A stretch of DNA of 64,000 nt, taken from positions 7,919 to 71,918 of the forward strand of contig JBJEJW010000025.1 in NCBI GenBank assembly GCA_051878315.1, read 5' to 3'. The notes beneath the pieces were generated by a model. The model saw nothing but the letters and a program-made list of their open reading frames with translations, did no database searches and had not been told where the DNA came from. This DNA comes from W0P28-013 sp051878315. Lineage in GTDB: Bacteria; Bacteroidota; Bacteroidia; Bacteroidales; Paludibacteraceae. How positions within the stretch are numbered: position 1 is the stretch's first letter; every line of letters starts with the position of its first letter. The position numbers and the translations under genes were made by a program. This document shows positions 49,043 through 57,205 of this stretch, piece after piece.

Positions 49043-50017
49043 TCAGATGGAAAGAATTTGTAAAACACCGATTTTCGATTTGTTAATCGGTTTATCGTCT
49101 TTGATGGCTTTGGTGAATGGTACAAGTACCACTTCGTCGTGTACGATGCCTACCATGACGCTGCGTTGTTCGTCGAGTAGTGCATCGATTGCGGCCACGC
49201 CCATTCGGCTGGCGATGATACGGTCGTAGGCTGTGGGAGTTCCGCCGCGCTGCAGATGTCCGAGAATGGTTACGCGCGCATCGAATGTCGGATAGTCGCG
49301 TTTCATGCGTTCTGCAAGTGCCGTTGCGCCGCCGCCACCTTCGGCCACGATGACGATGCTGCTGTTTTTCGATTTACGGAAACCGTTTTTGATAAGTCCT
49401 TCGAGTTGTTCCTCGTTGGTTTGTTCTTCGGGAATGATGGCGGCTTCGGCACCGGATGCGAGTGCGCTGTTCAGAGCGAGAAAACCGGCGTCGCGTCCCA
49501 TTACTTCGACAAAGAAGAGGCGTTCGTGCGAATTGGCCGTGTCGCGTATTTTGTCCACCGCTTCGACGATGGTGTTGAGTGCCGTGTCGTAGCCGATGGT
49601 GCTGTCGGTGCCGCATAGGTCGTTGTCGATGGTGCCGGGTAGTCCGACGATTGGCACATTGTATTCTTGTGCAAAGATACGTGCGCCGGTGAAAGTGCCA
49701 TCACCACCGATTACGACAAGTGCGTCAATCTCTTCGCGCACCATGGTGTCGTAGGCTATTTTGCGGCCTTCGGGTGTGGTAAATTCCTGACAACGAGCCG
49801 TTTTCAGAATGGTGCCGCCACGTTGTATGATGTTGCTCACGTCTTCGGTGTGAAATTCTTTGATTTCGCCCGTTATCAAGCCTTTGTAGCCGCGATAGAT
49901 GGCTTTCACGCGAATGTGATTGAATATGGCGGCACGTGTTACTGAGCGTATGGCAGCATTCATGCCGGGAGCGTCGCCTCCCGATGTCAAAATACCGATG
50001 CAATTAAGTTTGTACAT
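49043..50017 (-). CDS. pfkA: 6-phosphofructokinase
   Basis: 324 residues, bacterial ATP-PFK type. IGILTSGGDAPGMNAAIRSV at residues 7-26, IGGDGTFTGA with the ATP site, GLPGTIDNDLCGTDSTIGYD with catalytic Asp residues, EVMGRDAGFLALNSALASGA, and GHLQRGGTPTAYDR. Commits fructose-6-phosphate to glycolysis. It stands between ispH and the DUF6242 gene in the same direction; the pair ispH-pfkA is a familiar Bacteroidota neighbourhood. Confidence 0.96.
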   Translation of the reverse strand: MYKLNCIGILTSGGDAPGMNAAIRSVTRAAIFNHIRVKAIYRGYKGLITGEIKEFHTEDVSNIIQRGGTILKTARCQEFTTPEGRKIAYDTMVREEIDALVVIGGDGTFTGARIFAQEYNVPIVGLPGTIDNDLCGTDSTIGYDTALNTIVEAVDKIRDTANSHERLFFVEVMGRDAGFLALNSALASGAEAAIIPEEQTNEEQLEGLIKNGFRKSKNSSIVIVAEGGGGATALAERMKRDYPTFDARVTILGHLQRGGTPTAYDRIIASRMGVAAIDALLDEQRSVMVGIVHDEVVLVPFTKAIKDDKPINKSKIGVLQILSI

Positions 50018-50046
50018 AATGTTTCGTGTATAAAAGTTATTGATTA

Positions 50047-50910
50047 TCAGTTGTTTAGTAATTTATTTAATTTTTCGGCAATTTCTTCCATCAGCCATTT
50101 CGGGGTCGATGTGGCACCGCAGATGCCTATGGAAGCAACATGGTGCAAAGTGTCGGGGTCGATGTCGTCGGCCGTCGATATGAAATAACTGCGCGGATTG
50201 ACGGCGATACATTCGCTAAACAGCACTTTGCCGTTCGAACTTTTGGCGCCGCTCACAAACAACACCATGTCGAATCTGCTTGCAAAGTTACGAATATTCG
50301 GAATACGATTGGCCACTTGGCGACAAATTGTGTCGAAGAATTTGAATTGTGCTCCGTTGCGCATGCGCCGACGTATGGTTTCGACCAAATTGTTGAATTT
50401 GGCGACGGATTGCGTGGTTTGCGAGAATAGTATGATGTCGCGCCCGAAATCGAGCGTGTCTATTTCGTCGGCATGTTCCACGACGATGGCGTGTCCGTTG
50501 GTTTGTCCCACAAGGCCGTTCACTTCGGCGTGTCCGCGTTTGCCGTATATGACGATTTGGGCTTCGGGGAATTCCGTGTACGCCGTGCGGATTTTTTTTT
50601 GCAACGCCAGCACTACCGGACACGAAGCGTCCACTATCTGTATGTCGTTACGTCGTGCGATGTTGTAAGTTTCGGGCGGTTCGCCATGGGCGCGAAACAA
50701 CACTTTGCAGCCGTGCAACTGTTGCAGTTGCGCATGGTCTATCGCGACCAATCCTTTGTCGGACAGACGCCGCATTTCCTGCTCGTTGTGCACGATGTCG
50801 CCGAGGCAACAGAGTCGTTGCTCGGTTTGCAGTTCTTCTTCGGCCTTTTTGATGGCGTTCACCACGCCGAAGCAGAATCCTGATGTATTGTCTATCTCGA
50901 TGGTTACCAT
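50047..50910 (-). CDS. ispH: 4-hydroxy-3-methylbut-2-enyl diphosphate reductase
   Basis: 287 residues. Iron-sulfur ligands: Cys 12 or 13 in SGFCFGVVNAI, Cys in VDASCPVVLALQKKI, and Cys in FKFFDTICRQVANR. HNEQEMRRL, LFRAHGEPPETY and GICGATSTPKWLMEEI complete the LytB pattern. It is the last step of the MEP isoprenoid pathway, giving IPP and DMAPP, which feed UppS among others. Confidence 0.95.
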   Translation of the reverse strand: MVTIEIDNTSGFCFGVVNAIKKAEEELQTEQRLCCLGDIVHNEQEMRRLSDKGLVAIDHAQLQQLHGCKVLFRAHGEPPETYNIARRNDIQIVDASCPVVLALQKKIRTAYTEFPEAQIVIYGKRGHAEVNGLVGQTNGHAIVVEHADEIDTLDFGRDIILFSQTTQSVAKFNNLVETIRRRMRNGAQFKFFDTICRQVANRIPNIRNFASRFDMVLFVSGAKSSNGKVLFSECIAVNPRSYFISTADDIDPDTLHHVASIGICGATSTPKWLMEEIAEKLNKLLNN

Positions 50911-50936
50911 TTTTGTCTTTTTTATTTAGATTGAGT

Positions 50937-51353
50937 CTAAATAGTTGCTTGTGCATTGTGTGGTGTCGGGCGACGTTCGGCTACGATGAGCAATGCGGCA
51001 TCGCGCAAATAGTCGGGTAAGGCTATATCGCGCAGTTGTAACGAGCGCAACCAACCGGCTACGTCTTGTTCGCGCAAGGTGTAAAAGACGTCGTCTAACT
51101 GCTGCAATTCTCGTGCCGAAAAATCTTCGACCGGTCGGTGTGCCAAAACGTCCAATTCTTCGTCGTCGAAATAGATGATTTTATCGGTTTTGGTAAGCAG
51201 GCTGTCGCGTTCGCACACGGCATGTGCGCCGCAGCAGTCGGCAGGGATGTCGGTGGGTACCGATTCGTGTTCGGGTTTGGTGCGCCGAACGGCTATTATC
51301 AGCCACCCGATGGCGGCCAAGCCTACTATGCCGATGACAATCCACACAACCAT
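50937..51353 (-). CDS. Membrane-anchored hypothetical protein
   Basis: 138 residues. One N-terminal membrane segment (VVWIVIGIVGLAAIGWLIIA, residues 2-21), a linker with PADCCGAHAVCERDSLLTK (three Cys, possibly metal-binding), then a soluble part IIYFDDEELDVLAHRPVEDF, SARELQQLDDVFYTLREQDV. Starts two bases after the glsB stop, so it belongs to the glycine-lipid operon and may assist it. I recognise it only as a conserved type of Bacteroidales protein. Confidence 0.65.
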   Translation of the reverse strand: MVVWIVIGIVGLAAIGWLIIAVRRTKPEHESVPTDIPADCCGAHAVCERDSLLTKTDKIIYFDDEELDVLAHRPVEDFSARELQQLDDVFYTLREQDVAGWLRSLQLRDIALPDYLRDAALLIVAERRPTPHNAQATI

Positions 51354-51355
51354 GA

Positions 51356-52321
51356 TTAGTTTACTTTGACTTTCGACTGTATGGCATCTTCGAGTTGGTC
51401 GATGTAGGTTTCGATGTGGCGTTCGCGTTTCTCTTCGTAGATGTCGGCCACAGTGACCAAAATGCCGGTGTCAACGACATCGCCAAATTCGTCGTTGATG
51501 GTGGTTCCAAACACTTTCATCGTACTCGACAATTTCATATAAGCGTTGACCAAAGGCGGTATGCTGAGTCCCATATCGTGAATTTTTTGATTCAGAATGC
51601 GATAGTCGTCTTTGATAAACATGTTGGTAAACAGAGTTTGAAGCGCCTCTTTTTGGGTGATCAACTGCAATGGATGGATTGGCGTAAGAAGATGTTGTTT
51701 GTCGCCGAAATGTTTTTGCAAAAAGTACAATATCATATCGCGACCTTCGTAGCCGAACGACGGATAGATGGTTACTTTGCCTAAAAAATATTTGATTTGC
51801 GGATATTTGACGGTGAGTGCGCCAAGGCCGTCCCAAAGATTGTCGAGTGCGTAGAGACTTTTGGCACCGGCGTGTGTCGATTGGTAACCGACGCTCACAA
51901 ACGACCGACCAAGTTCGAGCACGTTCGGCATATATTGTTCGATAAATGTATCGGAAAAACGGAACAAGTGCGCTGTCGCTATGGCGGGTTGTCCGTCGGC
52001 GTTGTAGCGTACATTTTCGCCAAGAATGAAACGGTAGCCGCCGATGATTTCGTTTTCGTCAGGATTCCAGACGATGAGTTGTTGGCATGGTTCGTCCATG
52101 GTGTCGTATTGGTCGATGTCGGTATCTTTGCCGGTGCCACCGCTTGCATTGCGAAATGCTATCTCGCGCAAACGACCGATTTCGCGCATGGTATTCGGTG
52201 CATTGTGTGCATTGACGATGTAAATTTCGTTTCCTGCTTTGTTGGTTGTGCGTAAGAATGTGTCGGGTGTCAATTCGGCTTTTATCAAAGCCACATCGAC
52301 AGGTGGAATTATTTCTTGCAT
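51356..52321 (-). CDS. glsB: GNAT-type N-acyltransferase of glycine-lipid synthesis
   Basis: 321 residues. The pattern LREIAFRNASGGTGKDTDID followed by QYDTMDEPCQQLIVWNPDEN and IIGGYRFILGE, then LELGRSFVSVGYQ and LGKVTIYPSFGYEGRD, is that of the OlsB/hemolysin-type GNAT family. In Bacteroides, glsB (N-acyltransferase) adjoins glsA (O-acyltransferase) and makes N-acyloxyacyl-glycine lipids. The same gene pair is here, 13 bases apart, so the assignment is by family plus neighbour. It would transfer acyl chains from ACP to glycine. Confidence 0.8.
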   Translation of the reverse strand: MQEIIPPVDVALIKAELTPDTFLRTTNKAGNEIYIVNAHNAPNTMREIGRLREIAFRNASGGTGKDTDIDQYDTMDEPCQQLIVWNPDENEIIGGYRFILGENVRYNADGQPAIATAHLFRFSDTFIEQYMPNVLELGRSFVSVGYQSTHAGAKSLYALDNLWDGLGALTVKYPQIKYFLGKVTIYPSFGYEGRDMILYFLQKHFGDKQHLLTPIHPLQLITQKEALQTLFTNMFIKDDYRILNQKIHDMGLSIPPLVNAYMKLSSTMKVFGTTINDEFGDVVDTGILVTVADIYEEKRERHIETYIDQLEDAIQSKVKVN

Positions 52322-52334
52322 TTTTATATTGTTT

Positions 52335-53165
52335 TTAGGGTGTTTGTTCTGATTGTGGGGCCAAATTCATAACGTTTTGTCGTATGTCGGCTGCCCATTC
52401 GATGTCGGTTTTCGTTTTGTCGAGACTTTGCCATGGAATTGGTTTGCCGAAAGTAACGGTGAATGTTTGATGCTGCTTTTTGTAGAGTTCGTCCACCAAA
52501 TAGAGCATGGCAATGTTGAATTTGAGGTGCAATAGTTGACCGATTTTAGCCAACAGATAAAATCGGCGCGAATTTTCGCCGGTGCAGTGTACGGGAATGA
52601 TGTCGCGATGCGATTTGCGCGCGCGACCAATGAACATTTTTTTCCACGGCATTTCGGTAACTTGTCCGTTGATTTTGCGCGCGCAGATACCGGCCGGGAA
52701 TATACATATTTGGTTGTCGGAAGCGAATAGTTGTTTCATCTGTTCGCTGATTGCGCGTGTTTGTTTGCCGCCAATTTTTACGGGCAGAAAAAGTGGTGCC
52801 AGCGGTTTCATTTCGGTAAGCAGACTATTGACGATGAACTTCAAGTTCGCGCCGTAGTGTTGGCTTATGACGTCGCCAATGATGAGTGCTTCGGGACCGC
52901 CGAGTGGGTGATTGCAGGCGAAAATGTACAAGCCGTCGTGAGGCAGATTTTCGATGCCGCGCACATTGGCGTGTATGTCGAGTGTATCGAGCGCTACGCG
53001 CAGGAAATCGGTGCCTATCACATCGGGATTTGCTTTGATGGCGGCGTTAAGGTCGTCCTGATGGACTATTTTTTTGAGATAATTGATTGCGAAACGCGGA
53101 ATTTTCTTCAGCAGTCGCGGTCCCAACAAGGCTTCTACATCAACATATTTGTTCGATTCGTCCAT
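52335..53165 (-). CDS. glsA: Glycine-lipid O-acyltransferase (PlsC-like)
   Basis: 276 residues from ATG 53165 (MDESNKYVDVEALLGPRLLK); a longer frame to 53204 overlaps sufS. The acyltransferase motif is FACNHPLGGPEALI (NHxxGG in place of NHxxxxD, usual for this subfamily), followed by LPVKIGGKQTRAISEQ and ICIFPAGICARK (FPAG for FPEG). It should esterify the N-acyl glycine lipid made by GlsB. The gene follows sufS by 17 bases, so the suf and gls genes share a transcript. Confidence 0.8.
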   Translation of the reverse strand: MDESNKYVDVEALLGPRLLKKIPRFAINYLKKIVHQDDLNAAIKANPDVIGTDFLRVALDTLDIHANVRGIENLPHDGLYIFACNHPLGGPEALIIGDVISQHYGANLKFIVNSLLTEMKPLAPLFLPVKIGGKQTRAISEQMKQLFASDNQICIFPAGICARKINGQVTEMPWKKMFIGRARKSHRDIIPVHCTGENSRRFYLLAKIGQLLHLKFNIAMLYLVDELYKKQHQTFTVTFGKPIPWQSLDKTKTDIEWAADIRQNVMNLAPQSEQTP

Positions 53166-53182
53166 AATCCACTTTGTGCTGA

Positions 53183-54403
53183 TTATTGTAATATGGTCAG
53201 GCAACGTTGCAGTTGCTCGACGAAATAGTCTATTTCATCTTTTGTGTTGTAGAGTGCAAACGATGCTCTGACTGTGCCGGGAATACCGAGCAGGTCGATG
53301 AGTGGTTGTGCGCAATGGTGTCCGGTACGCACGGCGATGCCTGTTTTGTCGAGCAGCATACCTAAATCGTAAGGGTGGACATTGCCCACAAGGAACGATA
53401 TAGCACCGCTTTTGGCAGCCGATGTACCAAAAATGCGCATGTGTGGAATTTCGCGCAAACGTTTTTCGGCGTAGCGCAACAATTCGTCTTCGTATGCAAA
53501 AATTGCCTGTTTCCCGATGCTGTCCATATAGTTTAACGCTTCGGCCAATGCCACCGAACCGACAAAATCGGGCGTGCCGGCCTCGAATTTGTACGGCAAT
53601 TCGTTGTAGGTGGTTTTGTCGAATGTTACGTTTCGTATCATTTCGCCACCGCCTTGGTAGGGTGGCAGTTCGTTGAGCAATGCCGTTTTGCCGTATAGTA
53701 CGCCGATGCCTGTCGGACCATAGACTTTGTGTCCCGAAAAGGCGTAAAAGTCTGCATCGAAATCAACCACATCGACCGGTACGTGGGCGACGGCTTGTGC
53801 ACCATCCACCAGCACTTTTGCGCCGTGTGCGTGTGCCATTTCGATGATTTTTTTCACGGGATTGATAGTACCCAAAACGTTTGACACATGTGCCACAGCC
53901 ACCAAACGGGTACGGTTGTTCAGCAGTTTTTCGAGTTCGTCGAGTCGCAAGTCGCCATGTTCGTCAATGGGGGCCACACGCAGGCGCAAATGGTGGCGTT
54001 CGGCGGCCATTTGCCACGGTACGATGTTGGCGTGGTGTTCCATCTGAGTAATGACAATTTCGTCGTTCGGTTGGCAAAATTGTTCGGTGAAAACGGTCGC
54101 CAGCAGGTTGATGCTTTCGGTGGTACCGCGCGTGAAAATAATTTCGTTGGCATCGGGTGCGCCGATGAATGTAGCGACGGTTTGTCGTGCCGACTCGTGC
54201 GCCAAGGTCGCTTTTTGGCTCAAATAGTGTATACCGCGGTGTATGTTGGCGTTTTGCGTGGCATACACATCGACTATTTTGTCGAGTACGCATCGCGGTT
54301 TTTGCGTAGTGGCGGCATTGTCGAAATAAACGAGCGGTTTCCCATAAATTTTTTCCGCCAGAATGGGGAAATCGGTACGTATCCGGTTGATGTCGAGGCT
54401 CAT
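53183..54403 (-). CDS. sufS: Cysteine desulfurase SufS
   Basis: 406 residues from ATG 54403. Marks: PLVYFDNAATTQKPRCVLDK, PLP region FTRGTTESINLLA, PLP lysine in FYAFSGHKVYGPTGIGVLYG, and the active-site cysteine in VRTGHHCAQPLIDLLGI. Type II desulfurase (SufS/CsdA). It takes sulfur from cysteine for iron-sulfur assembly, with SufE (43427-43846) as acceptor. It is downstream of sufC-sufD in the usual order. Confidence 0.95.
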   Translation of the reverse strand: MSLDINRIRTDFPILAEKIYGKPLVYFDNAATTQKPRCVLDKIVDVYATQNANIHRGIHYLSQKATLAHESARQTVATFIGAPDANEIIFTRGTTESINLLATVFTEQFCQPNDEIVITQMEHHANIVPWQMAAERHHLRLRVAPIDEHGDLRLDELEKLLNNRTRLVAVAHVSNVLGTINPVKKIIEMAHAHGAKVLVDGAQAVAHVPVDVVDFDADFYAFSGHKVYGPTGIGVLYGKTALLNELPPYQGGGEMIRNVTFDKTTYNELPYKFEAGTPDFVGSVALAEALNYMDSIGKQAIFAYEDELLRYAEKRLREIPHMRIFGTSAAKSGAISFLVGNVHPYDLGMLLDKTGIAVRTGHHCAQPLIDLLGIPGTVRASFALYNTKDEIDYFVEQLQRCLTILQ

Positions 54404-54414
54404 AATGTTGTTGG

Positions 54415-55746
54415 TTAGCACATTTTACAGGTTTTGCATTTCGATTCGCTGCCACGCAGGCGTTGTTCTACCATCAGGCGCAGACGGTCGCGTACGGCTT
54501 CTACGGTTATTTTGTCCAACACATCGGCTGCGAATGCCAATAGTAGCAACATGCGAGCCTCATCTTCGCCGATACCGCGTGTGCGCATGTAAAAGAGAGC
54601 GTTTTCGTCGATTTGACCGGTAGTGGCACCGTGTCCGCATTTCACGTCGTCGGCATATATTTCCAATTGCGGTTTTGCGTGCATGCGTGCTTGTTTGGTC
54701 AGACAGATGTTGCGGTTGGTTTGGTAGGCTTCGGTGTGTTGCGCGTTTTTTTCGACCAAGATACGACCTGCGAATGCGCCTTCGGATTCACCGTCGAGTA
54801 TGTATTTGAACAATTCTTGGCTGTTGCAACGCGGCACATTGTGGCGTATGGTTGTAGTGATGTCGGTTTGTTGTCTGTTGTCGCCGATGACAATGCCGCC
54901 GAGCCATGTGGCGGCTTGTTCGCCGTTCAGATTGATGTCGATGTAGCGACGTGAGCGACCGTTGTGTAGTGCTACAAGGTTTATTACCGTTTGCGATCCG
55001 GCGGCTTGTTCGACAAAAATTTGTTCGTTGCCATTGGTGTCGGTGCCGGTACTCTCGAGTGTGTAGTAGTTCAAACAAGCATTTGGGCCAACGACGATTT
55101 CTGTCAGACGATTGGCAAAAAAGTTGATACCGGTTGTGGTGTGGTCGCATACAAGCATATCAAGTCGTGCGCCGGCAGCCAATACTATCAGGTTGTGCGT
55201 GTGTGTCATCAGACAAGTTTGCGCAAACAACATATTGACAATTTGAATGGGCAAATCGAGTGTGGTGTTTTCTGGCACAAACAAGAAATAACCGTCTTGC
55301 GCAAAAGTGCGATTGAAGAGCGTGAAACCGTCGTCGCAGCAGCCGGTTTGCCGATCGAGGTGTTGCGCCACAATGTCGGCATGACGTATGCAGGCTTCGC
55401 TCAACTTGCACAATATTACTCCGTCGGGTAAGGCCGTGTGCGTAGGTTGCAGTTGGTCGTTGACGATGTAGAAATTGTGTGCTCGAATGCCGGGTACATC
55501 GCAACGAAACAGATCGGCGCCACCGGTCGGTACAGTCAGATGATTGATGTCGAATCCGTAGTCGGTGTCGAGTGCGGGCAGCAACGGACAATAAAGGTAG
55601 GCTTCGTCCTTGTTGGTAGGGAATCCATGTTGTTTGAATTGTACGAATGCTTCGTCGCGGCGCAGGTTGAGTTGTGTCGCCGAATGCGCTTTCAACATTT
55701 CTGCCGTTTGTTCGTATAAGTCGATGTATTGTTGTTCGCGGTTCAT
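54415..55746 (-). CDS. sufD: Fe-S cluster assembly protein SufD
   Basis: 443 residues. Right-handed beta-helix region with ENTTLDLPIQIVNMLFAQTC, HTHNLIVLAAGARLDMLVCD, and the terminal block KPQLEIYADDVKCGHGATTG followed by QIDENALFYMRTRGI. Ends with an unusual cysteine-rich tail (ESKCKTCKMC, four Cys in the last ten residues), which I would not expect in SufD and may bind metal. It overlaps sufC by four bases (ATGA). Confidence 0.94.
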   Translation of the reverse strand: MNREQQYIDLYEQTAEMLKAHSATQLNLRRDEAFVQFKQHGFPTNKDEAYLYCPLLPALDTDYGFDINHLTVPTGGADLFRCDVPGIRAHNFYIVNDQLQPTHTALPDGVILCKLSEACIRHADIVAQHLDRQTGCCDDGFTLFNRTFAQDGYFLFVPENTTLDLPIQIVNMLFAQTCLMTHTHNLIVLAAGARLDMLVCDHTTTGINFFANRLTEIVVGPNACLNYYTLESTGTDTNGNEQIFVEQAAGSQTVINLVALHNGRSRRYIDINLNGEQAATWLGGIVIGDNRQQTDITTTIRHNVPRCNSQELFKYILDGESEGAFAGRILVEKNAQHTEAYQTNRNICLTKQARMHAKPQLEIYADDVKCGHGATTGQIDENALFYMRTRGIGEDEARMLLLLAFAADVLDKITVEAVRDRLRLMVEQRLRGSESKCKTCKMC

Positions 55747-56495
55747 TCCTCAAATTCTTTCTTAATCCAATCGTAGCCTTTTTCTTCCAACTCCAAAGCC
55801 AATTCTTTGGTGCCGGTTTTTACGATGCGGCCGTTGTAGAGTACATGCACAAAGTCGGGTACGATATAGTCGAGCAGACGCTGGTAGTGCGTGATTACGA
55901 TGGAGGCGTTATCGTTGTTTTTCAGCGTATTGACACCATGTGCCACGATACGTAACGCGTCGATGTCGAGGCCAGAATCGGTTTCGTCAAGAATCGACAA
56001 ACGCGGTTCGAGCATTGCCATTTGGAATATTTCGTTACGTTTTTTTTCGCCGCCCGAAAACCCTTCGTTTACCGATCGATTGGCCAATTTGCTATCGAGT
56101 TCCAACAATTCTTTTTTGGCACGCATCAACTTCAGAAATTCCGACGCCGACATGGGCTCTTGTCCGTTGTATTTACGGTGTTCGTTGACGGCTGCGCGCA
56201 TAAAATTGACCATGCTCACGCCGGGGATTTCCACCGGATATTGGAAACTCATGAAAATGCCTTCGCGCGAACGGATTTCTGGTGCCATCTCCAACAGGTT
56301 TTTGCCGTAAAAGGTAACGGAACCTTCGGTAACAATATAGGCCGGATTGCCTGTCAGTACTGATGATAGCGTTGATTTGCCGGCTCCGTTCGGTCCCATG
56401 ATGGCATGTACTTCGCCGGGACGTACCGTCAAGTCAAGTCCTTTGAGAATCTCTTTGCCGGCAATGGTCGCGTGCAAATTTTTTATTTCAAGCAT
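55743..56495 (-). CDS. sufC: Fe-S cluster assembly ATPase SufC
   Basis: 250 residues. Walker A in IMGPNGAGKSTLSSVLTG (residues about 32-49), signature SGGEKKRNEIFQMAMLEPR, Walker B LSILDETDSGLDIDA, His switch in SIVITHYQRLLDYI. The soluble ABC ATPase of the SufBCD complex. sufB, which normally precedes sufC, is absent; the gene upstream is pnuC. Confidence 0.96.
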   Translation of the reverse strand: MLEIKNLHATIAGKEILKGLDLTVRPGEVHAIMGPNGAGKSTLSSVLTGNPAYIVTEGSVTFYGKNLLEMAPEIRSREGIFMSFQYPVEIPGVSMVNFMRAAVNEHRKYNGQEPMSASEFLKLMRAKKELLELDSKLANRSVNEGFSGGEKKRNEIFQMAMLEPRLSILDETDSGLDIDALRIVAHGVNTLKNNDNASIVITHYQRLLDYIVPDFVHVLYNGRIVKTGTKELALELEEKGYDWIKKEFEE

Positions 56496-56513
56496 AATCG
56501 TATTTTTGTGTCG

Positions 56514-57179
56514 TTAAAGTTTGCGATTCGGTTTAGCGGTTGTGTCGGCACGCATTTGGCGATGCCATTCGCGTAATGCATTGTAGGTGATGATTAAGTA
56601 GAGAATATACAAAATGGCTGTGAGGTACAATCCCATGACAAGCCACAATATGCAGGCGGTAACATCGGCCAACACCCACAGATACCAATTCTCGATTTTC
56701 TTGCGTGCCAACAGCCATTGTCCTACCACGTTCGACACCAGCAGCATGGCATCGACAAACGGGTACTGCGGTTCGCTGAAGATGTCGGGAAAGCGTTGCG
56801 CCATAGTGCCGATGGCGCTATACCATGCAATACTGCCGAACACGATGAACAGCAAAACACCGACCAAAGCCTGTGGCGATAGTCTGCTGATGCGTAACTC
56901 CTCGTGTTGCGTATGTTTTGGAAGCGTCCAGCGTACAATGCCGTAAATGTTGATGATGGCAAAAATCACTTGCAGCAACATCATCGAATAGAGATGTTGT
57001 TGCCAAAACAATGCCAAAAACGCCGCACAATTTAGCAATCCAATCCAAAAAGTCAGCACATTGCTTCGGCCGGCCAAATAGATGGCAATAAATCCCGTGA
57101 TGAATCCAATCAGTTCGAGCCAACACACGCCGTATCCCCACGCCGTGAAAACAATGTTGTTTATATCGAAAATGTTCAT
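56514..57179 (-). CDS. pnuC: PnuC-type nicotinamide riboside or vitamin transporter
   Basis: 221 residues, seven membrane segments (for example WLELIGFITGFIAIYLAGRS, FIVFGSIAWYS, VTACILWLVMGLYLTAILYI). The pattern NVLTFWIGLLNCAAF, YSMMLLQVIFAIINIYGIVRW, and WYLWVLADVTACILWLV matches PnuC transporters, which use a half-Trp motif for substrate. Whether it takes nicotinamide riboside, thiamine or another vitamin is not shown; only 26 bases separate it from the restriction gene, so no TPP riboswitch is possible there. It lies between sufC and the restriction island. Confidence 0.85.
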   Translation of the reverse strand: MNIFDINNIVFTAWGYGVCWLELIGFITGFIAIYLAGRSNVLTFWIGLLNCAAFLALFWQQHLYSMMLLQVIFAIINIYGIVRWTLPKHTQHEELRISRLSPQALVGVLLFIVFGSIAWYSAIGTMAQRFPDIFSEPQYPFVDAMLLVSNVVGQWLLARKKIENWYLWVLADVTACILWLVMGLYLTAILYILYLIITYNALREWHRQMRADTTAKPNRKL

Positions 57180-57205
57180 AAAAGTTTAGACATATATTTT
57201 ATAGG

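Noticed and set aside
57180..57205. TPP riboswitch before pnuC
   Set aside because: Only 26 bases separate pnuC from the preceding gene, too short for such an element.
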